From NCBI GenBank assembly GCA_035606235.1, contig DATNFU010000057.1, forward strand, positions 1 to 64,000: a stretch of DNA of 64,000 nt, read 5' to 3'. Each line of letters opens with the position of its first letter. Within the stretch, counting starts at the first letter, position 1. Under the pieces are notes generated by a model. The model was not told the origin of the DNA. It ran no database searches and was given only the letters and a program-made list of their open reading frames with translations. This stretch comes from 66-474 sp035606235 (lineage in GTDB: Bacteria > Pseudomonadota > Gammaproteobacteria > Xanthomonadales > Rhodanobacteraceae). Made by a program: the position numbers and the translations under genes. Below are positions 32,274 through 41,472 of this stretch, piece by piece.

Positions 32274-32397
32274 GCTGAACCTTGCAATCGGAACGAAGAT
32301 CAAAATGGATTCCAGGTTCAGCGCTACGCACTGCCTGGAATGACGACGGATGTTTAGGCCCTGCCGGATCCCGAATGCCGGGTCTCAACCCCCGGCT

Positions 32398-33375
32398 CTA
32401 GTAACGGATTAACGCCGACGCCCAGGTGAAGCCGCCACCGAAGGCTTCCAGCAGCAGCGTCTGGCCGCGCTGCACCTTCCCGCTGCGCACCAGTTCATCC
32501 AGCGCCAGCGGCACCGAACCGGAAGACGTATTGCCGTGGCGATCGATTGAGATCACCACGCGTTCCAGCGGCATCGCCAGGCGTTTGGCGGTCGCCTCGA
32601 TGATACGCAGATTGGCCTGATGCGGGATCAGCCAGTCGATCTGATCGGCATGTACGCCGGCCGCATCGAGGGTTTCGTCCACCAGCCGTTCCAGCGTGCG
32701 CACCGCCACCCGGAATACTTCGTTGCCGCCCATCATGATGCGATTGCCGTGGCGTCCATCATCCTTGAAGCCGACCGACACGCCGACGGGGTTGTACAGC
32801 AGCGGCGCGTAGGCACCATCGGCATGCAGCAGCGTGGTGACGATGCCGGGTTCGTCGCTGGCCTCCAGCACCACCGCACCGGCGCCGTCGCCGAACAGCA
32901 CACAGGTATTGCGATCGTTCCAGTCGACCATGCGCGAGAGCGTTTCCGCACCGACCACCAGCGCCTTCTTGATGTCGCCGTTGCGAATGAACTTGTCGGC
33001 AATGCCAAGCGCGTACATGAAACCCGAGCACGCCGCATTGACATCGAATGCCGCGCAGCCGTTCGCGCCAAGCCGGGCCTGCAGCAAACACGCGGTTGCG
33101 GGAAAAATGATATCCGGCGTCGTCGTGCCGAGCACGATCATGCCCAGTTCGGAGGCCTTGACTCCGGCGGCTTCCAGCGCGCGCGTGGCGGCGTGAAACG
33201 CCAGGTCGCCTGTGGTTTCACCTTCCGCGGCGATGCGCCGCTCGCGAATACCGGTACGCGAGGTGATCCACTCGTCGCTGGTCTCGACCAGTTTTTCGAG
33301 CTCGGCGTTGCTCAGCACGCGCTCGGGCAAATAACTGCCGGTGCCGATGATGCGGGCAAAGGTCAAGGCGTGCAT
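32398..33375 (-). CDS. fabH: 3-oxoacyl-ACP synthase III
   Basis: Starts fatty acid synthesis by condensing acyl-CoA with malonyl-ACP. 325 residues with Cys116 in DVNAACSGFMYAL, His in LIPHQANLRI and Asn in RHGNTSSGSVPLAL. GAAGG lies directly against the ATG, too close, whereas a TTG three codons in has it at 9 bases and gives MTFARIIGTGSYLP, closer to the family. The true start may be that TTG (33366). Confidence 0.95.
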   Translation of the reverse strand: MHALTFARIIGTGSYLPERVLSNAELEKLVETSDEWITSRTGIRERRIAAEGETTGDLAFHAATRALEAAGVKASELGMIVLGTTTPDIIFPATACLLQARLGANGCAAFDVNAACSGFMYALGIADKFIRNGDIKKALVVGAETLSRMVDWNDRNTCVLFGDGAGAVVLEASDEPGIVTTLLHADGAYAPLLYNPVGVSVGFKDDGRHGNRIMMGGNEVFRVAVRTLERLVDETLDAAGVHADQIDWLIPHQANLRIIEATAKRLAMPLERVVISIDRHGNTSSGSVPLALDELVRSGKVQRGQTLLLEAFGGGFTWASALIRY

Positions 33376-33523
33376 CCTTCAGGCAACGGAATGGCTTCGA
33401 AGGGAAACCGTTCGCCCCTGGAGCATCGAAGGGCGGGCAGCAAGAACGGCATCGTTCCCGGTTCGATACCTCACCGCGAACGGTTTATGGGTTGCGGGCA
33501 CCATTACGCCAACCGCGCCGCGA

Positions 33524-33718
33524 TCAATCCTCGTCGGCGACGGCCGCGGCGTTCTCGATCACCTTCTTGCCACGGTAGTAGCCGTCCTTGGTGACGTGAT
33601 GACGACGATGGATCTCGCCGCTGGTCTGATCGGTGGCGAGCTGCACCTTGGTCAGCGCATCATGCGAACGGCGCATGCCGCGGCGGGATGGGGATTTGCG
33701 GCTCTTGGCAACGGCCAT
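33524..33718 (-). CDS. rpmF: 50S ribosomal protein L32
   Basis: 64 residues. MAVAKSRKSPSRRGMRRSHDAL is the conserved basic N-terminus of bacterial L32. The zinc cysteines of the C+ type are absent, as is usual in proteobacteria. Lies after yceD and before fabH, but plsX, which normally follows rpmF, is missing. Confidence 0.97.
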   Translation of the reverse strand: MAVAKSRKSPSRRGMRRSHDALTKVQLATDQTSGEIHRRHHVTKDGYYRGKKVIENAAAVADED

Positions 33719-33754
33719 GCTGTGTCTCCGGTTGTACTTGAAAGGTGCGGCCTA

Positions 33755-33786
33755 GAAGCTGCCATCCATGGCCCAGGGCTCCGTGG
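33755..33786 (+). repeat. Short dispersed repeat, same unit as the insertion in copy A
   Basis: GAAGCTGCCATCCATGGC-CCA-GGGCTCCGTGG matches 27337-27366 (GAAGCTGCCATCCATGGC-AAAA-GGGCTCCGTGG) apart from the short centre. Here it stands alone between yceD and rpmF. Confidence 0.75.
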
Positions 33787-33826
33787 CCGCTGCTTGATCT
33801 TCCGCGATCGGGAATGATCGCAAAAA

Positions 33827-34354
33827 TCACTTTTTCTTGAGTTCGCGCAGTATCGCGAACGGATTTTGTTTGCGCTCGGCATCATCCGGTGGCGCGATGG
33901 TCCAGCGTTCGCCGTCCCAGGTTTTCGGCTCCGCCTCCTCCGCGCCGGGTTTGACCGGATACGGCGGAAGCGCCAGCAGCAATTCGTCTTCTATCACCTG
34001 CGTCGGATACAGCACACCGTCTTCCAGCAACAGCGGCTCGAACCCGGCCGGCAACCCGGCTTCGTCGCGCTCATGCCTTATCAACCCCAGTCGAACATCC
34101 ACGCTGAGCGGGTATTCGAAAATCTCCAGCGAGCGTTGGCATTCCAGCGCCACGCGAGCCGCAGCGCGCACTACAAGGCAGCGGGTGGCCGGCGCCGCCA
34201 GACCGAATTCCAGATCGAACTCGACCTCGCCGCGAGCATCCGCCAGCGCTGCGGAAAGCCGCTCCAGCGAAGCGACCGGCAGCTTGCCCTGGAACGAACG
34301 CCGCGCCGCCACCATGCGCTCGGCGTCCATGCGCTCGGGCAGAGGTGCAGACAT
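33827..34354 (-). CDS. yceD: YceD family (DUF177) protein
   Basis: 175 residues. DUF177/YceD proteins precede rpmF in most proteobacteria and have been tied to 23S rRNA or ribosome assembly. Visible: VRAAARVALECQRSLEIFEYPLS with the conserved cysteine, LLEDGVLYPTQVIEDELLLALP with the acidic motif, and a C-terminal NPFAILRELKKK. No strong Shine-Dalgarno before the ATG at 34354; later Met codons at residues 9 and 14 are alternatives. Divergent from the maf gene pair. Confidence 0.9.
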   Translation of the reverse strand: MSAPLPERMDAERMVAARRSFQGKLPVASLERLSAALADARGEVEFDLEFGLAAPATRCLVVRAAARVALECQRSLEIFEYPLSVDVRLGLIRHERDEAGLPAGFEPLLLEDGVLYPTQVIEDELLLALPPYPVKPGAEEAEPKTWDGERWTIAPPDDAERKQNPFAILRELKKK

Positions 34355-34467
34355 AAGCCAGCAATTGTAGGTTCCACGCCGCGTCCAGTCAACGACAGCA
34401 CGGCGCGCCCCACCCCGTGGCCCGGATCGTGCAGACTGTGCGCGAACCCCGCGGGAAATCCAAGCTC

Positions 34468-34938
34468 GTGAATCCGGTCTCCTCCGTCGCCCTGGCCGCC
34501 TGGCTGCCTGCATTGGCGGTGCTGTGCGTGATCGCCGGCCTGGCCGCGATCGTGCTGATCATGCATGGCCAGACCCGCCGCCGCCGCGCATTGCGCGCAC
34601 TGTACGGCGGCGCCGATGCGCTGGAGCACGATCTCAAGGAATGCCGCGCGCGGCTGGAGCGCGCGCACGCCTCCATGACCGTGGCACCCGGCGTGCCCGC
34701 GGCCGGCGAAGCGGAAGCACATGCGGCGATCGACGCTGCGCTGCGAGAATTGCTGGCGCATCGGTTGTGGCTGCGTGACCATGCGGCGGCGGCCGATCAG
34801 CATGAACTCGATGCAGCCGTGACGGCGCTGGACAAGGCACGCGCCTTGATGAGCAAGCAACTGGACAAGCTCGATTCCGCGCAGCGCGAACTGGAAACCG
34901 CGGTACGCGAGAAGATCGAGGATCTTGCCCAGCGATGA
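34468..34938 (+). CDS. Small membrane protein with coiled coil
   Basis: 156 residues from the GTG at 34468 (an earlier GTG at 34417 is possible). One transmembrane helix at about 8-30 (LPALAVLCVIAGLAAIVLIM) is followed by RRRR and a helical, charged segment to the end that looks like a coiled coil. I do not recognise a family. It overlaps the maf start by 4 bases, so it is coupled to that gene. Confidence 0.7.
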   Translation: MNPVSSVALAAWLPALAVLCVIAGLAAIVLIMHGQTRRRRALRALYGGADALEHDLKECRARLERAHASMTVAPGVPAAGEAEAHAAIDAALRELLAHRLWLRDHAAAADQHELDAAVTALDKARALMSKQLDKLDSAQRELETAVREKIEDLAQR

Positions 34939-35522
34939 ATACCCCGCGCGTGGTTTTGGCCTCAACTTCACGTTATCGAGCGGAACTGCTGCACCGCCTG
35001 CTTGCGGATTTCGAGCAAGTTGCCCCCGGGGTGGAGGAAGGCGCCCTGCCCGGCGAAACACCGGCGCAATGTGCGACACGCCTGGCTGCGCTGAAGGCTC
35101 GCGCCGTTGCCGCCCACCACGATGGCGCCATCGTGATAGGTTCCGACCAGGTGGCCGAACTCGATGGCCACGTATTGGGCAAACCCGGCAATGCGGCGCG
35201 CGCACGCGCGCAGTTGCAGGCATGCGGCGGCCGTGAGGCACGATTTCACACCGCGGTATGCGTAATCGATACGCATACCGGCCACCGTTGCCTGCAAGCC
35301 ACCGATCTCACACGAGCGCTGTTTCGCACGCTGTCTCCCGACGAGATCGCCCGCTACGTGGAACGCGAGCAACCGCTGGATTGCGCCGGCGGCTTCAAGG
35401 CCGAAGCGCTGGGCATCAGCCTGTTCGAGCGCATCGAGAGTGACGACCCCACCGCGCTGATCGGCCTGCCGCTGATCGCGCTGGCGCGGCTGCTGCGCGA
35501 ATGCGGGTTGAGCTTGCCCTGA
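34935..35522 (+). CDS. yceF: Maf family nucleotide pyrophosphatase, YceF type
   Basis: 195 residues of the Maf fold: LASTSRYRAELLHRL, catalytic IVIGSDQVAEL, LGKPGNAARARAQL and GFKAEALGISLFERIESDD. YceF-type enzymes hydrolyse m7GTP and related modified nucleotides, keeping them out of RNA. Its place divergent from yceD-rpmF is the same as in E. coli, which supports YceF rather than YhdE. Confidence 0.9.
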   Translation: MNTPRVVLASTSRYRAELLHRLLADFEQVAPGVEEGALPGETPAQCATRLAALKARAVAAHHDGAIVIGSDQVAELDGHVLGKPGNAARARAQLQACGGREARFHTAVCVIDTHTGHRCLQATDLTRALFRTLSPDEIARYVEREQPLDCAGGFKAEALGISLFERIESDDPTALIGLPLIALARLLRECGLSLP

Positions 35523-35645
35523 AGTTCCGGCGACCACGCGGCGCTGATCGACGCTGCCGCACTGACGCTGGCTCCGGGTTTCCACCTCACACCGCGGCAA
35601 GCGCGACTGGCCTACACTGTCCGTCCGTTCCCGCAGGCAACCGCG

Positions 35646-36617
35646 ATGGATACCACCGCCACCCGACCCGATCAGGCGCAGCCTGACGAGCGCACGTTCG
35701 ATGCGAACCTGCGCAAGCGCCTGGATGCCGCGCTGGCGCAGATCAACAGCGTGTTGCTTGGCAAGCAGCATCAGGTCCGATTGGCCTTTGCCTGCCTGTT
35801 GGCCGGTGGACACCTGCTGGTCGAGGACGTGCCGGGCGTCGGCAAGACCACGCTGGCGCATGCGATGGCCGCCACTTTCGATCTGCTGTTCCAGCGCATC
35901 CAGTTCACCTCCGACCTGCTGCCCTCCGACATCGTTGGCGTGAGCGTGTATGAACGCGAGACCGGCACCTTCCGCTTTCATCCCGGCCCGGTGTTCGCGC
36001 AGTTGCTGCTGGCGGATGAAATCAATCGCGCCACGCCGAAAACGCAAAGCGCGCTGCTGGAAGCGATGGCAGAAGGCCAGGTCACGGTGGATGGCGTCAG
36101 CCGGGCACTGACGGCACCATTTTTCGTGGTGGCCACGCAGAACCCACTGGATCTGGCCGGCACTTACCCGCTACCCGATTCTCAGCTCGATCGCTTCATG
36201 TTGCGTATCTCGCTGGATTATCCGAACGCGGATGCCGAGCGCGCGCTGCTGACCGGCGAGGACCGGCTGGAACTGATCGGGCGTCTGTCGCCTTGCCTCG
36301 ACGTGAAGGATATCGATGCGTTGCGCGCGCGCGCCCGCGCGGTGCTGGCCAGTCCCGCGCTGCTGGATTATCTGCAGGCTCTGCTGGCGATGAGCCGCCG
36401 TCATGCCGAGGCGCGCGTGGGCCTGTCGCCTCGCGCAGGCCTGGCGCTATTGGCCGCTGCGCGCGCGTGGGCGCTGCTGGGCGGACGCGAGTATGTGATC
36501 CCGGAAGATCTGCAAGCGGTGTTCGTGGCGGTCGCGGGGCATCGTTTGATCCCCGCGCGCAGCGGCAGCCGCGATGCGCTCGCGCGCACATTGCTCGCCG
36601 AAGTGCCCGTAAGTTGA
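35646..36617 (+). CDS. MoxR family AAA+ ATPase
   Basis: 323 residues. Walker A VEDVPGVGKTTLAHA near residue 60, Walker B LLLADEINRATPKTQ, sensor VVATQNPLD, and a C-terminal lid with ARVGLSPRAGLALL. MoxR ATPases act as chaperones for metal centre insertion or for membrane complexes and are usually followed by a DUF58 protein, as here. The operon moxR-DUF58-transglutaminase is common in gammaproteobacteria; its function is not firmly known. Confidence 0.92.
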   Translation: MDTTATRPDQAQPDERTFDANLRKRLDAALAQINSVLLGKQHQVRLAFACLLAGGHLLVEDVPGVGKTTLAHAMAATFDLLFQRIQFTSDLLPSDIVGVSVYERETGTFRFHPGPVFAQLLLADEINRATPKTQSALLEAMAEGQVTVDGVSRALTAPFFVVATQNPLDLAGTYPLPDSQLDRFMLRISLDYPNADAERALLTGEDRLELIGRLSPCLDVKDIDALRARARAVLASPALLDYLQALLAMSRRHAEARVGLSPRAGLALLAAARAWALLGGREYVIPEDLQAVFVAVAGHRLIPARSGSRDALARTLLAEVPVS

Positions 36618-36618
36618 A

Positions 36619-37581
36619 ATGAACGCGGCGGCGCGCACGTGGCGGGACGCGCTGGTGCAACGCGCCGAGCGGCATCTGCCGGCTTTGACACGCCAGTGGC
36701 AGCCGGAACCCTTGCCGATCGAGCTGCATCGCCGGCGCATCTACATCCTGCCGACCCAATCCGGCATGGGTTTTGGCGTGCTGCTTGTCGCCATGTTGCT
36801 GGGTGCGCTGAATTACCAGAACAACGCGGCCTTGCTGCTGACCTGCCTGCTCGGCGCGGCGGTGATCAACAGCATGCTGAGCGCATTTCGCGCGCTGCAC
36901 GGCCTGCGCATCACCTGCATCCGCGCCGAACACGCCTGTGCCGGCGATCCGCTGCCGCTGCACCTGGAATTCGATGCGGGCGGGCGCGCGCGCGCGGCCT
37001 TGCGCATCGATGTGGATCACGCAACGTACGCATTCTCGCTGCAGCCGCGTTTCGGCGAGGTCGCGGTCATGATGCCCACCGACCGGCGTGGCTGGAATCG
37101 CGTGCCGCGCATGCGCATTTCCAGCACGTTGCCGTTCGGATTGTTCCGCGCCTGGAGCTGGGTCATGCCCAGCCATGCCGTGCTGGTGTATCCGCGGGTG
37201 CTGACGGGCTTGCCGCCACCGCCGCAAGAGGATGACGGCGTGCAGCGCGCAAACGGCGAGGATGATTACGCGCAATTGCGCGAATACCGTTTCGGCGATG
37301 CATTGAAGCGGGTGGCCTGGAAGACGAGCGCGCGCCACGACCGGCTGCTGATCCGCGAACTCGATGCCGCCGCGCACGATGCTCCGCAGCGATTCGACTG
37401 GGCGATGTTGCACGGGCTGGATCGCGAAACCCGCATCAGCCGGCTGGCCGGCTGGGTGCATCAGGCGCATGCGGCTGGACGCGGCTGGACGCTGGTGCTG
37501 CCGGATGCGCGCACTCTGGGCCCGGATGCCGACAACGCGCATTACCACCGCTGCATGACTGCGTTGGCGCTGCTGCCCTGA
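36619..37581 (+). CDS. DUF58 domain protein
   Basis: 320 residues. Two hydrophobic helices (about 52-68 and 72-92) are followed by a cytoplasmic or periplasmic beta domain and the DUF58 core YAQLREYRFGDALKRVAWK near 225, then a vWA-like end. Starts one base after moxR. Partner of MoxR ATPases; exact role unknown. Confidence 0.88.
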   Translation: MNAAARTWRDALVQRAERHLPALTRQWQPEPLPIELHRRRIYILPTQSGMGFGVLLVAMLLGALNYQNNAALLLTCLLGAAVINSMLSAFRALHGLRITCIRAEHACAGDPLPLHLEFDAGGRARAALRIDVDHATYAFSLQPRFGEVAVMMPTDRRGWNRVPRMRISSTLPFGLFRAWSWVMPSHAVLVYPRVLTGLPPPPQEDDGVQRANGEDDYAQLREYRFGDALKRVAWKTSARHDRLLIRELDAAAHDAPQRFDWAMLHGLDRETRISRLAGWVHQAHAAGRGWTLVLPDARTLGPDADNAHYHRCMTALALLP

Positions 37582-37610
37582 GGGATCCTCTGCGCGAGCC
37601 ACCGGAATTC

Positions 37611-39686
37611 ATGCTTCGGACCCACATGGCCATGCACCCACAACCCCCAACCCTTGCTGCGCAAGCGGTTTATCCCCTTGACTCAAGGGCGCGCGAGGCG
37701 GCTATCTTTTCGCGTCGGGGCAGTCCGGATATTTCCCAGTCGCCGGAATCGCTCGATCGACGCGCTTTCGATCTGTTGTGTCTCAGCGTCGCCTGCGTGC
37801 TGGTTGCGCATCTGACGCACCTGCCACCATGGTTGGCGGCGGCGCTCAGCGGCTTGCTGTTCCTGCGCTGGTTGCAGCGGCGGATGCAGCGCGGCCGGAT
37901 TCCGGCGTTGGCGCGCATAGCTTTGGTGGTGGCGTTGCCGTTGGCGATCGTCACCACTTATGGCACGCCGTTCGGCCGCGTCCCCGGCAGTGCGCTGGCG
38001 GTCGGACTGCTGGTGCTGAAACTGCTGGAGAGCGAACACGCGCGCGATGCACGGATGGCTGTGGGCTTCTGCTGCTTCGTGCTGATGAGCGCGCTGCTGT
38101 TCACGCAGTCGCTGGCGATGACATTGCTGGTCGCGCTTGCGTTGCTGCCGGCCTTCGCGTGTCTGCGCGCGCTGCAGCCGGATGCGCAATCGCACACTTA
38201 TTTGCGCGCGTTCGCACCCGGTGCGTGGCTGCTGCTGGCGGCATCGCCCTTGGCGCTGCTCGGCTTCGTGTTCGTGCCGAGGTTGTCAACGCCGCTATGG
38301 GGTGCACCGGGCGCCGACAACGCGCGCACCGGTGTCAGCGACCGCATGGCACCCGGCGATTTTCGCGACCTGCTGATCGATGACAGCGTGGCGATGCGGA
38401 TCGGTTTTGATGGAGCCCCGCCCCCTCAGGCCGCGCGCTATTTTCGCGGGCTGGTGCTGTGGTATTTCGATGGCCGGGCCTGGTCGCCGGGTGTCACCGG
38501 CATTCGCAACAGCCCGCCGCAGCCGCTGCGGGCGCATGGCGCGGCATTCGGCTACGACATCACCTTGCAACCGACGCGCAGGCACTGGCTGTTCGCGCTG
38601 GACGTGCCACTGGATGCGCCGGACGGCACGACGTTCGGCGCCGATCGCACCTTGAACCGCGCCAAGCCGGTCAACGACGCGATTACTTATCACGTGGATT
38701 CCGTTTCGCACTACGTTCTGGCGCCGCAACCGGATCCGCGTCTGCTACGCGCTGCGCTGCAATTGCCTGAAGGCTTCGATCCGCGCGCGGTCTCACTGGC
38801 GCAGTCCTGGCGCGCGAAGCACGGCAACGATAATCCGGCGATCGTGCGTGAAGCGCTGCAGCTGTTTCGCAATGGCGGTTTCGCCTACAACCTCGCCGCG
38901 CCCCCGTTGGGCCGGGACAGCATCGACGATTTCCTGTTCGGCACCAAGCAAGGTTACTGCGAGCACTATGCCGGTGCGTTCACGTTTCTGATGCGCGCGG
39001 CGGGTATCCCGGCGCGCGTGGTGGCGGGTTATCAGGGCGGCTTCTGGAACGCGTATGCGAACTATCTGCTGGTACGACAGTCCGACGCGCACGCCTGGTC
39101 GGAAATCTGGCTGGCCGGGCGCGGCTGGGTTCGGGTGGATCCCACCGCGATGGTGCGCCGGGTGATCACCGCCAGCAGCGGCGGTGGGCTCGACCTCGGT
39201 TCCGGGGACAACTGGTTCATCGGATTGCGCGACAGGCTGGATATCGTCAATCGCTTGTGGGATCGCAGCGTGCTCGGCTTCAGCGCGTTACGGCAAAGCG
39301 AACTGCTGGCGCCGTTCGGCATTGCGCATATGGAATGGGGAGAACTGGCGATCGCGCTCGCCACCGGGATCGTGGTGATGCTCGGCATCGGCATGCTGAT
39401 CGCGTTGCGCCGACCGCGCGTGCGCCCGCGCGATCCGCTGGAAGCCGCGCAATTGCGGCTTCAGGAAAAATTGGCCAAGCAAGGTTGCGCGCGCGCACCG
39501 CAAGAAGGTCCGCGCGACTTCTTCGCGCGTTGCATGCTGGCCCTGCCCGGGGTCCGCACCGAGCTGGCAAAACTGGCGCAGCAATACCTGCTGCTGCGCT
39601 ATGGCTGTCCCACACCGCCGGCTGAACCGGTGCGCGATTATTCACGTTCCGTGCGCGCCTTTCGCGTGCGCGGCGTGGTGAAATAG
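37611..39686 (+). CDS. TgpA-like membrane transglutaminase (DUF3488 - transglutaminase core - DUF4129)
   Basis: 691 residues. About 6 hydrophobic helices in the first 220 residues (DUF3488). A periplasmic transglutaminase-like domain follows, with Cys in GTKQGYCEHYAGAF, His in SDAHAWSEIW and Asp in RVDPTA. A last helix (about 580-600) precedes a cytoplasmic DUF4129 tail. Related TgpA of Pseudomonas is essential. The first 45 residues up to LDRRAFDLLCLSV are not family-like, so the start may be later. GGA precedes the ATG. Confidence 0.9.
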   Translation: MLRTHMAMHPQPPTLAAQAVYPLDSRAREAAIFSRRGSPDISQSPESLDRRAFDLLCLSVACVLVAHLTHLPPWLAAALSGLLFLRWLQRRMQRGRIPALARIALVVALPLAIVTTYGTPFGRVPGSALAVGLLVLKLLESEHARDARMAVGFCCFVLMSALLFTQSLAMTLLVALALLPAFACLRALQPDAQSHTYLRAFAPGAWLLLAASPLALLGFVFVPRLSTPLWGAPGADNARTGVSDRMAPGDFRDLLIDDSVAMRIGFDGAPPPQAARYFRGLVLWYFDGRAWSPGVTGIRNSPPQPLRAHGAAFGYDITLQPTRRHWLFALDVPLDAPDGTTFGADRTLNRAKPVNDAITYHVDSVSHYVLAPQPDPRLLRAALQLPEGFDPRAVSLAQSWRAKHGNDNPAIVREALQLFRNGGFAYNLAAPPLGRDSIDDFLFGTKQGYCEHYAGAFTFLMRAAGIPARVVAGYQGGFWNAYANYLLVRQSDAHAWSEIWLAGRGWVRVDPTAMVRRVITASSGGGLDLGSGDNWFIGLRDRLDIVNRLWDRSVLGFSALRQSELLAPFGIAHMEWGELAIALATGIVVMLGIGMLIALRRPRVRPRDPLEAAQLRLQEKLAKQGCARAPQEGPRDFFARCMLALPGVRTELAKLAQQYLLLRYGCPTPPAEPVRDYSRSVRAFRVRGVVK

Positions 39687-39763
39687 ATCCAGGTTGAAAT
39701 GCACGCGCAGGGAGTGCGGTCTCCTTTAAAAACTGCGCTCCGCGAGCGCAAGCGAGGCACAGC

Positions 39764-40348
39764 ATGTCACGCCGACTCATCATTCCCACCCTCCTCGCCT
39801 TGGTCCTGGGCGCCTGCGCCACCGTTCCTCAGCAACTGACCGGCACCTACACCACGGTGACGCCCGACGCCGCGCACAACGGCACCGCGCAAGGCACGCG
39901 CGTGCGCTGGGGCGGCCGCATCATCGAAACCGAGCCGCAGGAGCGCGAGACCTGTTTCTTCGTACTGGACGAGCCACTGGATTCAGCGGCGCGCCCGAGC
40001 CGTACCGAGCAGAGCGACGGCCGTTTTGTCGCCTGCCGGCAGGGTTTCTACGACCCCGAGGTGTATGCCAAGGGCCGCGACATCACCGTGACCGGCACGC
40101 TTGATGGCGAGGTGACGCGCAAGGTCGGCGACTACGATTACAGCTATCCGCGCGTCGCCGCGGATGTGGTGTATCTGTGGCCGAAGCGACCCGTCTACGC
40201 GACGGGCCCGTATTACCCGTACTACGATCCGTTCTACGATCCCTTTTACGATCCGTTCTTCGGCTTCGGCCCGGCGTTTTTCCCGCCGCGCGTGATCGTG
40301 GTGCGTCCGCGCACACCACCGCCTCCACCGTCACCTCCACATCACTGA
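39764..40348 (+). CDS. Slp family outer membrane lipoprotein with YDPF repeats
   Basis: 194 residues. Lipoprotein signal with lipobox LGAC (Cys18). The central VRWGGRIIETEPQERETCFFVL and VTGTLDGEVTRKVGDYDYSYPRV match the Slp (starvation-inducible) family. The last 50 residues carry a threefold YDPF repeat and end in a proline-rich tail, presumably at the cell surface or periplasmic face. GAGG precedes the start; a strong terminator follows. Confidence 0.88.
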   Translation: MSRRLIIPTLLALVLGACATVPQQLTGTYTTVTPDAAHNGTAQGTRVRWGGRIIETEPQERETCFFVLDEPLDSAARPSRTEQSDGRFVACRQGFYDPEVYAKGRDITVTGTLDGEVTRKVGDYDYSYPRVAADVVYLWPKRPVYATGPYYPYYDPFYDPFYDPFFGFGPAFFPPRVIVVRPRTPPPPPSPPHH

Positions 40349-40354
40349 AGCGAC

Positions 40355-40381
40355 AACGCCCCGCAATGCGGGGCGTTTGTT
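40355..40381 (+). terminator. Rho-independent terminator after the slp-like gene
   Basis: AACGCCCCGC-AAT-GCGGGGCGTT (40355-40377), a perfect 10-base stem, followed by TGTTTG. It starts 7 bases after the stop codon. Confidence 0.88.
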
Positions 40382-40421
40382 TGCGGGCGACTGCCGACAA
40401 ACGCCAACTGTGTCCGGCGGT

Positions 40422-40766
40422 CTATCCGAGCGGCGTGTGCAGTGGCCGCCCCGCCAGCAGATGCAGATGCAGGTGAAATACGGTCTGCCCGCCGTATTGG
40501 TTGCAATTGATGACGCAGCGATAGCCTTGTTCGGCGAAACCTTCGCGCTTGGCATAGGCGGCCGCCGCCAGCAACAGTTTGCCGAGCAGCGCCGCGTCTT
40601 TTGCATCGACGTCATTGAGCGTGGCAAAACTTTTCTTCGGCACGAACAGCACGTGCACCGGCGCTTGCGGCGCAATGTCGCGGAAGGCGAGCACCTCATC
40701 GTCCTCGTAAACGATGTCGGCGGGAATTTCTCGTCGAATGATCTTGTCGAACAGTGTGTCGGGCAT
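40422..40766 (-). CDS. hinT: HIT family purine nucleoside phosphoramidase
   Basis: 114 residues. LFDKIIRREIPADIVYEDDEVLAFRDI is the HinT start and the catalytic triad motif is FHLHLHLLAG. Hydrolyses AMP-linked amides. AAGGA precedes the ATG at 40766. It follows recR by 10 bases and may share its transcript. Confidence 0.94.
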   Translation of the reverse strand: MPDTLFDKIIRREIPADIVYEDDEVLAFRDIAPQAPVHVLFVPKKSFATLNDVDAKDAALLGKLLLAAAAYAKREGFAEQGYRCVINCNQYGGQTVFHLHLHLLAGRPLHTPLG

Positions 40767-40776
40767 GATCGGTTCC

Positions 40777-41379
40777 TTATTCCAGCGTGTGCCGCGTACC
40801 GAACGCGTGCGCCAGCGTGCCGCGATCCACATACTCCAGTTCGCCGCCCAGCGGCACGCCGTGCGCAAGCCGGGTCGCGCGAATGGAAGCCGCGCGTGCC
40901 AACCCACCCAGCCAGTGCGCAGTCGCCTCGCCTTCCGCGGTCGGGTTGGTCGCGATCACCAGTTCCTGCACCTCGCCTTCGCGCAATCTGCGCTCCAGCA
41001 GGTCGCGACCAAGCTCTTCCGGCCCCAATCCGTCCAGCGGCGAGAGCCGGCCCATCAATACGAAATAGCGCCCGCGAAAACCGGTGGCCTGCTCGATCGC
41101 CAGCAGATCGGCCGGTGTTTCCACGATGCACAGCGTGTGCGCATCGCGTGCCGGGCTGGCGCACAGCGCGCATAATTCCGCATCGCTGAAATTGCGGCAG
41201 CGCGCGCAATGGCCGATGCGCTGCATCGCCTGCTCCATGACTTTGGCCAGGCGCACGCCGCCCTGGCGATCGCGCTCCAGCAGATGAAACGCCATGCGCT
41301 GAGCGCTCTTTGCTCCCACGCCGGGCAGGCAGCGCAACGCTTCGATCAGCTCGGCCAGAAGATTGGAATTGCTCACCAT
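40777..41379 (-). CDS. recR: Recombination mediator protein RecR
   Basis: Helps RecF and RecO load RecA on gaps. 200 residues: helix-hairpin-helix LRCLPGVGAKSAQRMAFHLL, zinc finger CARCRNFSDAELCALC (about 57-72), Toprim start TLCIVETPADLLAIE and a C-terminal RLAHGVPLGGELEYVD. Third in the order dnaX-ybaB-recR. Confidence 0.96.
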   Translation of the reverse strand: MVSNSNLLAELIEALRCLPGVGAKSAQRMAFHLLERDRQGGVRLAKVMEQAMQRIGHCARCRNFSDAELCALCASPARDAHTLCIVETPADLLAIEQATGFRGRYFVLMGRLSPLDGLGPEELGRDLLERRLREGEVQELVIATNPTAEGEATAHWLGGLARAASIRATRLAHGVPLGGELEYVDRGTLAHAFGTRHTLE

Positions 41380-41472
41380 AAAATGATGCTGTCAGACGTG
41401 AATGGATGCACGCGATTCAAAGTTGGTCGCCAAACCGGCGGCGATTGAATGCAGTTGAGCGCGAGCCCCGGC

